This document shows positions 15,252 to 22,939 of a stretch of 64,000 nt of DNA, one piece after another. The stretch comes from Oceanospirillum sp048270425. GTDB taxonomy: Bacteria > Pseudomonadota > Gammaproteobacteria > Pseudomonadales > Halomonadaceae. Made by a program: the position numbers and the translations under genes. Position 1 is the stretch's first letter; each line of letters opens with the position of its first letter. The notes beneath the pieces are model-generated. The model did no database searches, had not been told where the DNA came from, and saw only the letters and a list, made by a program, of their open reading frames with translations. The DNA is taken from NCBI GenBank assembly GCA_048270425.1, contig JBLWSY010000013.1, positions 1 through 64,000 on the forward strand. The letters run 5' to 3'.

Positions 15252-17840
15252 TTAAGGGTTGTCTGATAACCAGCTATCCAGCTTCTCTTTCAAACGGGCA
15301 AAGTCGATAGGTTTGGAAAGGTAGTCTGACATTCCTGCCTCCAGGCAGCGCTCTTTGTCGCCCTGCATCGCATTTGCTGTCATCGCGATAATCGGCAGAT
15401 CAATCATACCCAGTTCTTCACGAATCTTATGCGTTGCAGTCAGGCCATCCATGACGGGCATCTGCAGGTCCATCAGGATGAGGCTGTAATGATTATGTCT
15501 GATCTTCTCAATAGCCTGCTCTCCATTTTCAGCCAGATCGAAACGGACATCTATTTTGTCCAGAAAGCGCCCGGCTACCATCTGGTTGATATGATTATCT
15601 TCCACTAACAGCACCCGTGATTGTTGGGGCTGGGGAACTTGTCGCGGTTCTGCGTTTTTTGTCGGGACACTTTTTGAAGGCATAGTGCTTGGCATATAGA
15701 TGGATCGGGGATTGGGCATAAGGTTGTTTGAGTTGATTGTGCCTGACAAAGGGCGATGAGAATCCTGCTCACTCAGGGACCAAAGCTTCAGGGTAGCCGT
15801 AAAGCAGCTGCCCTGACCTGCTTCACTGGAAACAGTAAGATCACCCTGCATCATTTGACACAGCTGTTTGCTGATCGCCAGCCCGAGACCTGTACCGCCA
15901 AACTGACGGGTAATTGAAGCATCGGCCTGAGTAAAGGCGGTAAAAAGCGTTGCCTGTTGACGGGGGGATATACCAATACCGGTATCCTGCACGGCAATAA
16001 TCAGCTCCACTGGTTTAGCTTTTGGATAAGGCGGACGCCGTCCCGGATGGTCGGCTTCCTGAGTGGTTTCATCCAGAGCCACAGGTGAGATATTCCTGCA
16101 GGATATACGGATCTTAATGTGCCCTTTGCGAGTGAACTTTGCGGCGTTACTGGTCAGGTTGGATAGAATCTGATTAATACGCATCAGATCGCCAAAGAAC
16201 TCGGTGGGAGTATCGGGGGGGATCTGCCATTGATACTCAATCGGGCGCTTATCGAGCAGCGTGGTCAGCAGCGTGTCGGTATGAGTGATCAGGCTGGATA
16301 GCTGGAAGTGTTGCGGTTCTATAGAGAGTTTTCCGGCCTCAATTTTGGAAAAGTCGAGAATATCATTGAGGATACCCAGCAGCTGCTTTGAGGAAAAATG
16401 AATTTTGTCCAGATATTCTCTTTGTTCCTGAGACAGGTCTGAAGACAGCAAGGCCAGATGGCTAAGGCCAATGATAGCGTTCATTGGTGTGCGTATTTCG
16501 TGGCTCATATTGGCCAGAAACTCAGACTTAGCCTGATTGGCGAACTCTGCCCGTTCTTTCTCCTGGCGCAGCTGTTCCTGTAATCGCTGCGTGTCGGTGA
16601 CATCGCTGTAAATCCCGACAGTGCCTCCTTCCGGGGTTGGATATTCGAGGGCTCGAATAAAACGGCCGTCAGAGGTCTTCGCCGTATCGATATGCACGCT
16701 ATAGCGGGTTTTTTTATCGATCTGGTATTTCAACCAGGTGTCGTTATCTGTTGGTAGTATCAGTGCTTTTCTTTCTACAAGGGTTTTAGCAAGTTCCGAG
16801 TAGGTCACTCCGGTTGTAATTTTGTCAGCCAGTTGCGGATACAGCTCTTTGGTGCGTTCGTTGAACAGGACCAGCTGATCGTCTTTGTCGAACAGGGCGA
16901 TACCTTCGTTAATGCTACCGATGGCGGTACGCAGGCGGTTTTCGATCTGTGTCAGGTATTCATCGGTTTTGCGCAGCTCGGTAATATCCCGTGCGGTGCC
17001 CCGATAGCCGAGAAAATTGCCTTCAGCGTCAAAACGGGGTTTGCCACTGACAGAAACCAGAACCGCTTCATCCTGGCCTTCCAGTTCGTATTCCAGATCC
17101 CGGAAGGGACGGTGAGCGTTAAGGTCATCAATATGCTGTTCAAATACTTCGGATGGTGCGTTCTTCATCAGTTCCATACGACTGCGGCCGATCATGCTCT
17201 GCTGATCGAGTCGTTTCATTACCGGAGTAAAACCGGTCAGAGAGATTAACCTGTGCTTTTCGTCGGTTTCCCAGAACCAGTCTGAAGAGGATTCAGCGAA
17301 ATCCCGGAACATGGCTTTGCTTTGACGGAGTTTATCCCGGGCCGCGACACGTTCGCTGATGTCCCGAATAATCAGCAGTGATTCCCGTTGCCCTTCGTGT
17401 CTGAGCTGACTCAGAACCAACTCTACGGGGCACTGGTTATGTTTGATCTGCGTTTCCAGCTGAGGCTGGTCGCCAGAGGGCGGTTGAACGAAGAGTGATT
17501 CGAGGGAATGCTGCTGCAGAAGTTCCAGTGGTTGGTCCAGCAGAATTTCTGCCTGTTTGTTGCCGTTCTGAATACGTTGCTGGCTGTCCAGAAATAAGAC
17601 GCCATCACCGACCATGCTCAGTACGGTTTCAAAATACTGTCTGGCATGACTGATATGCGCACTGTGCAGAGTGATCAGTTCCTCTTCCATGAGTTTTGCG
17701 GCCCGATTGGCCAGTCTGTGCTCTTTATCGGCTTCTTCATAACTGTCGCTGATTAACTGAAGCAGATAGTCCATATCCGGCTGATCCGTACCTGACCGCC
17801 GTTTTGCCTTGTTAAGCTGGCGTTGCAGAAGTTTATGCAT
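15252..17840 (-). CDS. Cytosolic hybrid sensor histidine kinase with three PAS domains
   Basis: An 862-residue soluble kinase. Order: short N-terminal helical/coiled-coil region; PAS at about 65-165, 175-290 and 300-415; HisKA with phospho-acceptor His447 ('SHEIRTPMN'); HATPase_c with an N-box and 'GTGLGLAIS' G-box; and a C-terminal receiver (about 735-855) whose Asp lies in 'LILMDLQMPVMDG' and Lys in 'LSKPI'. No membrane segment is seen. The gene follows the FIST-domain gene with a single-base gap (17841), so the two are almost certainly co-translated; the FIST protein is the probable sensor input. No output response regulator is adjacent. Confidence 0.94.
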   Translation of the reverse strand: MHKLLQRQLNKAKRRSGTDQPDMDYLLQLISDSYEEADKEHRLANRAAKLMEEELITLHSAHISHARQYFETVLSMVGDGVLFLDSQQRIQNGNKQAEILLDQPLELLQQHSLESLFVQPPSGDQPQLETQIKHNQCPVELVLSQLRHEGQRESLLIIRDISERVAARDKLRQSKAMFRDFAESSSDWFWETDEKHRLISLTGFTPVMKRLDQQSMIGRSRMELMKNAPSEVFEQHIDDLNAHRPFRDLEYELEGQDEAVLVSVSGKPRFDAEGNFLGYRGTARDITELRKTDEYLTQIENRLRTAIGSINEGIALFDKDDQLVLFNERTKELYPQLADKITTGVTYSELAKTLVERKALILPTDNDTWLKYQIDKKTRYSVHIDTAKTSDGRFIRALEYPTPEGGTVGIYSDVTDTQRLQEQLRQEKERAEFANQAKSEFLANMSHEIRTPMNAIIGLSHLALLSSDLSQEQREYLDKIHFSSKQLLGILNDILDFSKIEAGKLSIEPQHFQLSSLITHTDTLLTTLLDKRPIEYQWQIPPDTPTEFFGDLMRINQILSNLTSNAAKFTRKGHIKIRISCRNISPVALDETTQEADHPGRRPPYPKAKPVELIIAVQDTGIGISPRQQATLFTAFTQADASITRQFGGTGLGLAISKQLCQMMQGDLTVSSEAGQGSCFTATLKLWSLSEQDSHRPLSGTINSNNLMPNPRSIYMPSTMPSKSVPTKNAEPRQVPQPQQSRVLLVEDNHINQMVAGRFLDKIDVRFDLAENGEQAIEKIRHNHYSLILMDLQMPVMDGLTATHKIREELGMIDLPIIAMTANAMQGDKERCLEAGMSDYLSKPIDFARLKEKLDSWLSDNP

Positions 17841-17841
17841 C

Positions 17842-18969
17842 TTACTCCTCCTGCAGTAGCGTGATGGTCATGGTCTGATTGTGCAGTTCACACTGGCCTG
17901 TGTAGCCATTTGGGGCGATCTCTCCGTAGGAATAAAAGCCGGTCAGGGCAATCTTCGGGCCCAGAATATCGGCAACGGCTTCCACTTCATCATTGATGCG
18001 CTGACCCATGAGCAACTTGCGGCCGATACAGCTGACCAGAAGCGCCAGTCCGCGGCCCTGGCGTTGTTGTAGAGATTCAGCCGCATTGGCGGCACCTTCG
18101 ATCAGGCGGTCAAAATTTCCACGCATCAGCTGGGCGCTGTAGCCTTCCGGAATATTTCCGGCAAAGGTCAGGCTGTTATTGATCTCATCCACGGCAAGAA
18201 TGGTACGTACTACTGCACTTTCTTCCTGAAGGGAAGGACGTATTGAAAGAGGAAACAGCAGGCCGCTACCGGGCAGGTTCTCGGCTTCGTCACCCAGATA
18301 ATGCTTGTACAATTCCAGTGCCGGTTGTCCGTCCAGCTCGTAAAGAACATTTTCGTCTGAGCGGGTTACCGTGCGTTGCGGACCAAAACTATCCCAGCCA
18401 CCGAAGCTGCTGGCGCTGATCTGTAGGCGATCACCGTAAAAGCCCAGGGCGACCAGTTGCTCGCTGACAGGTTCTGCATTGCAGCCGGTGTAGGTCGTGC
18501 TGAAGTCCGGGCCATCGCCGGCAAGACCGCCGGTGATCATGACCTCAGAGTGCAGAAGTTCACGGCAGCCCCGAATGAGTTCGCTGCCATTAACGTTCAG
18601 ACCATCGCTTAGCAGCCAGACCAGGCGCAGTCCTTCCTGCGGCAATTGCCGCACCAGATCCTGACCTGCTTTGAAAGAGCTCAGATTTTCGGTAAGTTTC
18701 AGACAGCCAGTGGCAATTCGCGAGTGTTCCATCTCAATAATGGTCGCGGCAAGTGAATCATCAAACACCTCGTCGCTGAGAATTTCTCCTCCGGTGCTGA
18801 GTCCTGCGATATGGGCCGTGGGGAACTGCCGATGCAGTTGCTGATAGGGTGACTGGTTGCGGCAGATCTCGGCAGAGGCGAAGTAAAGGACCAGTTGTGG
18901 CTTGCTGACACCATCATCGGAAAGTGTTGTCCAGCGACCATGTTCAAAGATCTGCTGTCTGATTTTCAT
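17842..18969 (-). CDS. FIST-domain sensory protein (FIST N and C domains)
   Basis: A 375-residue protein with FIST-N (about 30-215, 'FASAEICRNQSPYQQL', 'AHIAGLSTGGEILSDEVFDDSL') and FIST-C (about 225-370, ending 'ALTGFYSYGEIAP'). FIST modules are predicted small-ligand sensors found with kinases and methyl-accepting proteins. ATG 18969 is preferred, preceded by GGTGGGG; the frame is open to 19095, but that longer start would run through the terminator at 19035-19062. It lies one base upstream of the hybrid kinase gene, forming a two-gene signalling operon. Confidence 0.92.
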   Translation of the reverse strand: MKIRQQIFEHGRWTTLSDDGVSKPQLVLYFASAEICRNQSPYQQLHRQFPTAHIAGLSTGGEILSDEVFDDSLAATIIEMEHSRIATGCLKLTENLSSFKAGQDLVRQLPQEGLRLVWLLSDGLNVNGSELIRGCRELLHSEVMITGGLAGDGPDFSTTYTGCNAEPVSEQLVALGFYGDRLQISASSFGGWDSFGPQRTVTRSDENVLYELDGQPALELYKHYLGDEAENLPGSGLLFPLSIRPSLQEESAVVRTILAVDEINNSLTFAGNIPEGYSAQLMRGNFDRLIEGAANAAESLQQRQGRGLALLVSCIGRKLLMGQRINDEVEAVADILGPKIALTGFYSYGEIAPNGYTGQCELHNQTMTITLLQEE

Positions 18970-19034
18970 AGCCCCACCATCTTTAAGATTTATTTTTAAG
19001 GTGTTTTTTGATTGTGTCTTAAAAAAATGTAAAA

Positions 19035-19062
19035 AAAAAGCGCCCTTGTGAAGGCGCTTTTT
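19035..19062 (-). terminator. Rho-independent terminator of the HAD gene
   Basis: Stem aaaaagcgcc (19035-19044) / ggcgcttttt (19053-19062), loop cttgtgaa. Read on the minus strand it is followed by a long run of T (19021-19039 region), just after the HAD stop at 19103. Confidence 0.9.
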
Positions 19063-19102
19063 CAGGATGTTTGCAGGCTGTATCGCACCTGGCATTCCGG
19101 TT

Positions 19103-19756
19103 TTAGCGGAAGGACTCTACGGGCCAACCTTTTTGCTGCGCCTCGGCCAGCAGACTCTCGTCAGGATCAACGGCTACCGGTTTGCCTACTAAGCGTAGCA
19201 GAGGTAGGTCGTTATGCGAGTCGCTGTAAAACCAGGTACTGGCCAGGTCAAAGTCTTTGTTTTCCAGCCAGTTGTTCAGGCGGATCACCTTGCCTTCTTT
19301 AAAACTTGGTATGCCAGCGACCTTACCGGTGTAACGTCCGTCAATCTGCTCGGGTTCAATGGCGATCAGCTCGTGTACACCTAAGCGCTCAGCGATAGGT
19401 TCGGTGATAAAGCGGTTAGTGGCGGTGATGATCAGAATGTAATCACCCTGCTTACGGTGCCAGTCCAGTTTGGCGAAGGCTTTATCCAGCAGAATAGGTT
19501 CGATTTTTTCCTGCATAAACTGGTTATGCCACTGGTGCAGCTGTTCTGGCTCATGTTGAGCCAGTGGTGCCAGTGAGAAATTCAGATATTCCATAATATC
19601 CATGGTGCCGTTCTGGTACTGCTCATAGAAGCGGTCATTGGCTTCTTTGTAGAGCTTGGCATCCACAATGCCTTTCTCGGTCAGAAACTCTCCCCAGGCA
19701 TGATCACTGTCTCCGGCGATGAGGGTGTTGTCGAGGTCAAAAATAGCCAGATTCAC
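19103..19756 (-). CDS. HAD-IB family phosphatase (SerB/CicA-like)
   Basis: Haloacid-dehalogenase phosphatase of about 217 residues. Motif I 'AIFDLDNTL' supplies the nucleophile Asp7 and acid/base Asp9, motif II is 'IITATNRFI', and motif III/IV is 'WFYSDSHNDLPLL'. The subfamily IB cap follows motif I. The GTG at 19756 begins right at the first beta strand and has GGAG eight bases upstream, so it is preferred over ATG 19777. Divergent from rppH-ptsP, exactly as in Pseudomonas (the PA0335-PA0337 neighbourhood). Likely hydrolyses a small phosphomonoester; the substrate is unknown. Confidence 0.88.
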   Translation of the reverse strand: MNLAIFDLDNTLIAGDSDHAWGEFLTEKGIVDAKLYKEANDRFYEQYQNGTMDIMEYLNFSLAPLAQHEPEQLHQWHNQFMQEKIEPILLDKAFAKLDWHRKQGDYILIITATNRFITEPIAERLGVHELIAIEPEQIDGRYTGKVAGIPSFKEGKVIRLNNWLENKDFDLASTWFYSDSHNDLPLLRLVGKPVAVDPDESLLAEAQQKGWPVESFR

Positions 19757-19962
19757 GTTTGGTTCTCCAGTCTGCATAGGGCGGCTTTCACGGAAGAAGG
19801 GGCCGGATAATCGATGAAAGCCCCGATTATCCCAGAGCCCGAAGGCTTGTAAAGGATTGTTCTTTCAGGATTGATTTGCCAAAGTCACTGAACTGTTGTC
19901 TGATTGAAGAACTCAGGTGCTTTGTGAAACAATAGCGCTAATATAAATACAAGGTGATCTGC

Positions 19963-20505
19963 GTGATTGATGCTGATGGTTACCGGCCCAATGTCGGTAT
20001 AATCTTGACGAACCAGTATGGGCAGCTGCTGTGGGCGCGCCGTGTGGGTCAAGACGCATGGCAGTTTCCGCAAGGTGGTATTAAAGAGTATGAAACACCT
20101 GAGCAGGCCCTTTATCGTGAACTTAAAGAAGAGATAGGTCTGAGTGCGGATGATGTCCATGTACTGGGCTGCACCCGTGGTTGGCTGCGTTATCGTTTGC
20201 CCCGGAAAATGATTCGCCGCCACAGCAAGCCCCTGTGCGTTGGTCAAAAGCAAAAATGGTTTTTGCTGCAGCTGCGCTGTGGTGAGAACAGTATCTGTGT
20301 GGACCATTCGCCATCGCCGGAATTTGATCGCTGGCGCTGGGTGAGCTATTGGTATCCTCTGGGGCAGGTCGTGCCCTTTAAGCGGGAAGTGTATCGTAAA
20401 GCACTGAAAGAGTTGTCTCACCGTTATAACCGAAACCTGTTTAAGCCGTTATCAAATCAGGAACTTATCGATCAGTCATTGATAGACCATCAGCTGCCAG
20501 ACTAA
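19963..20505 (+). CDS. rppH: RNA 5'-pyrophosphohydrolase
   Basis: Nudix hydrolase that removes pyrophosphate from 5'-triphosphorylated mRNA and so triggers RNase E-dependent decay. The Nudix box G-x5-E-x7-REUxEExGU is intact ('GGIKEYETPEQALYREL' then KEEIGL). 'VIDADGYRPNVGIIL' matches the family N-terminus, which supports GTG 19963 (AAGG upstream) over GTG 19954. About 180 residues, normal for the Pseudomonas/E. coli type. It is followed by ptsP after 83 bases, a conserved pairing in gammaproteobacteria. Confidence 0.95.
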   Translation: MIDADGYRPNVGIILTNQYGQLLWARRVGQDAWQFPQGGIKEYETPEQALYRELKEEIGLSADDVHVLGCTRGWLRYRLPRKMIRRHSKPLCVGQKQKWFLLQLRCGENSICVDHSPSPEFDRWRWVSYWYPLGQVVPFKREVYRKALKELSHRYNRNLFKPLSNQELIDQSLIDHQLPD

Positions 20506-20588
20506 CCGCTGTCAGGGCGATCACTGATCAATTAACAACGTCAGGATTAAGATACCATCTGACACCTCTATAAAAGACGAGGGTGATT

Positions 20589-22883
20589 ATGCTCAAGACC
20601 TTGCAGCGCATTGTTCAGGAAGTGAACTCGGCCAGGACTCTGGACGAGACGCTTTCGATTATTGTGCGCAGGGTTCGCCGGGCGATGAAAACCGATGTTT
20701 GTTCGGTTTATCTGCTTGATCCGGAGCGGCAACGTTATGTCCTGATGGACAGTATGGGGCTGAAAAAGGAATCCATTAAGCAGGTCTCCCTTGATGCCGG
20801 TCAGGGTCTGGTGGGTTATGTGGGCGAGCGGGAAGAGCCCGTTAACCTTGATGATGCTACTAAGCACCCAAACTACGTCTATTTTGCCGAAACCGGTGAG
20901 GAGCGTTTTCACAGCTTCCTGGGTGTTCCTATTATCCATCAGCGTCGTATTCTCGGCGTTATCGTAGTTCAGCAGCAGGAAAAACGTCGCTTTGATGAGG
21001 GTGAAGAAGCCTTCCTGGTGACGGTTTCTGCACAGCTTGCCGGTCTTTTGGCCCACTCTCTTGCCACAGGATCATCCAGTCTTTCCGGTCTTGCCCAGAA
21101 CAGTATTCATGGCAGCTGCTTTAAAGGCGTTGCTGGTACCTCCGGTATTGCCATGGGGTCTGCGGTGGTGATTCTGCCGATGGCCAATCTTGATACGGTG
21201 CCGGATCGGGTGCCGGAAGATCCGGATGCCGAGATCGAGCAGTTCCGTGAAGCGCTGACCTCTGTTCGTGATGATATCCATGAAGTAAATCGTCGCCTTG
21301 CTCAACGTCTGAGTGAGGAAGAACGTGCCCTGTTTGAAGCCTATCAGCGCATGCTGGATGACAGTGCTTTGGGTCAGGAAGTTATTAATAAGATCCGTGA
21401 AGGTAACTGGGCCCAGGGGGCTTTGTGCCAGGTGGTAACCCGCCATGCTCGTTTCTTTGAGCTGTCTCAGGATGATTACCTGAAAGAGCGTGCGACAGAT
21501 ATCCGTGACCTGGGGCGTCGGGTATTGGCTTATCTGCAGAAGATTGAGCAGGATGAGGTGGCGTATCCTGATAAAGCCATTCTGGTCAGCGAAGAAGTGA
21601 CCCCGGCGATGCTGGGTGAAATTCCGAAGGAGAAGCTGGCGGGGCTGGTGTCTGTTCAGGGCTCCAGTAACTCCCATGTTGCGATTCTGGCTCGTGCCAT
21701 GGGGATTCCGGCTGTTATGGGTACCATCGATCTTCCGCTGGGGCTGTTAAACGGTCAGAAGCTGATTGTTGATGGCTATCAGGGCGTTGTGTTTAACAAC
21801 CCCAGTGATGAGTTGCTGATTCAGTACGGCAATCTCATGCGGGCGGAACAGAAACTGCAGAAAGGTCTGGAAGATCTGGCAGATCTGCCAAGTGTCACCC
21901 TGGATGGTTTTAAGATGCCGCTTCTGGTGAACACTGGTCTGGCACAGGATATTACACACTCACTGAATCATGGCGCTGAAGGTGTGGGGCTTTTCCGTAC
22001 CGAAGTGCCTTTTATGGTCAGTGAGCGCTTCCCGTCGGAAGGTGAGCAACAGAAGGTCTATCGCGAGCAGTTGAAGGCTTTTTATCCACAGCCCGTTACC
22101 ATGCGCACGCTGGATATCGGTGGGGATAAAGCGCTGCCCTATTTTCCGATTAACGAAGCCAACCCGTTTCTTGGCTGGCGCGGTATTCGTGTCACCCTGG
22201 ATCACCCGGAAGTGTTTCTGGTTCAGGTTCGGGCGATGCTACGCGCCAGTGAAGGTTTGAATAACCTGCAGATCATGTTGCCGATGGTGTCTAACCTGCC
22301 CGAGGTGACGGAATCTATCTCGCTGATTGAGCGTGCATTTACCGAGCTCTGCGAAGAAGGGCTGGATCTGAAACGTCCGGATATCGGTGTGATGATCGAG
22401 GTGCCGGGCACCATTTATCAGGTATCCCGTATTGCTCAGTTGGTGGATTTCTTATCCGTGGGAAGTAATGACCTGACCCAATATTTGCTGGCGGTTGACC
22501 GTAATAACCCGAGGGTGGCGGACCTTTACAGCAGTTTCCATCCGGCGGTTCTGAGTGCGCTGAATACCATTGCGAATTCTTGTCGAGGGCATAACTGCCG
22601 TCTGAGTCTCTGTGGTGAGCTGGCAGGTGATCCTCGTGGTGCCGTGTTGCTGATGGCGATGGGGTACGATGCCCTTTCGATGAATGCGGTGAACCTGCCT
22701 CGGGTGAAGTCGGCTATTCGTCGGCTGAAAAAAACTGACGCGCAGACGTTGCTGGAGCAGGTTCTGCAGTTAGGGACATCAGAGGAGGTGATCCATCGTT
22801 TGGCTGAGCGGATGGGTGAACTGGGGTTAGGGGCTTTGCTGCAGCCGACAATGAGTCTTAAAACACCTAAGAAGATTCAGTAA
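20589..22883 (+). CDS. ptsP: PTS-Ntr enzyme I: phosphoenolpyruvate-protein phosphotransferase
   Basis: First enzyme of the nitrogen PTS, taking phosphate from PEP to NPr (PtsO) and then to PtsN, which signals nitrogen and potassium status. The N-terminal GAF domain (about 1-165; 'CSVYLLDP', 'GEERFHSFLGVPI') is the PtsP hallmark. Then comes the EI N-domain, the PEP-utiliser mobile domain with active-site His363 in 'GSSNSHVAILARAMGIP', and the C-terminal PEP-binding barrel ('GGDKALPYFPINEANPFLGWR' region; 'SLCGELAGDP'). ATG 20589 is preferred over GTG 20583, with GAGGG upstream. 764 residues. PtsN/PtsO genes are not in this window. Confidence 0.96.
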   Translation: MLKTLQRIVQEVNSARTLDETLSIIVRRVRRAMKTDVCSVYLLDPERQRYVLMDSMGLKKESIKQVSLDAGQGLVGYVGEREEPVNLDDATKHPNYVYFAETGEERFHSFLGVPIIHQRRILGVIVVQQQEKRRFDEGEEAFLVTVSAQLAGLLAHSLATGSSSLSGLAQNSIHGSCFKGVAGTSGIAMGSAVVILPMANLDTVPDRVPEDPDAEIEQFREALTSVRDDIHEVNRRLAQRLSEEERALFEAYQRMLDDSALGQEVINKIREGNWAQGALCQVVTRHARFFELSQDDYLKERATDIRDLGRRVLAYLQKIEQDEVAYPDKAILVSEEVTPAMLGEIPKEKLAGLVSVQGSSNSHVAILARAMGIPAVMGTIDLPLGLLNGQKLIVDGYQGVVFNNPSDELLIQYGNLMRAEQKLQKGLEDLADLPSVTLDGFKMPLLVNTGLAQDITHSLNHGAEGVGLFRTEVPFMVSERFPSEGEQQKVYREQLKAFYPQPVTMRTLDIGGDKALPYFPINEANPFLGWRGIRVTLDHPEVFLVQVRAMLRASEGLNNLQIMLPMVSNLPEVTESISLIERAFTELCEEGLDLKRPDIGVMIEVPGTIYQVSRIAQLVDFLSVGSNDLTQYLLAVDRNNPRVADLYSSFHPAVLSALNTIANSCRGHNCRLSLCGELAGDPRGAVLLMAMGYDALSMNAVNLPRVKSAIRRLKKTDAQTLLEQVLQLGTSEEVIHRLAERMGELGLGALLQPTMSLKTPKKIQ

Positions 22884-22910
22884 GAAGGTGCTCAAAACTG
22901 ATATTTAGCC

Positions 22911-22939
22911 GAAAAGACCCGCGCCTAGCGGGTCTTTTC
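22911..22939. terminator. Bidirectional terminator between ptsP and the L,D-transpeptidase
   Basis: Perfect 12-base stem gaaaagacccgc (22911-22922) / gcgggtcttttc (22928-22939), loop gccta. The stop codon of the minus-strand transpeptidase (22925-22927) lies in the loop, so the gene overlaps its own terminator. Confidence 0.9.
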
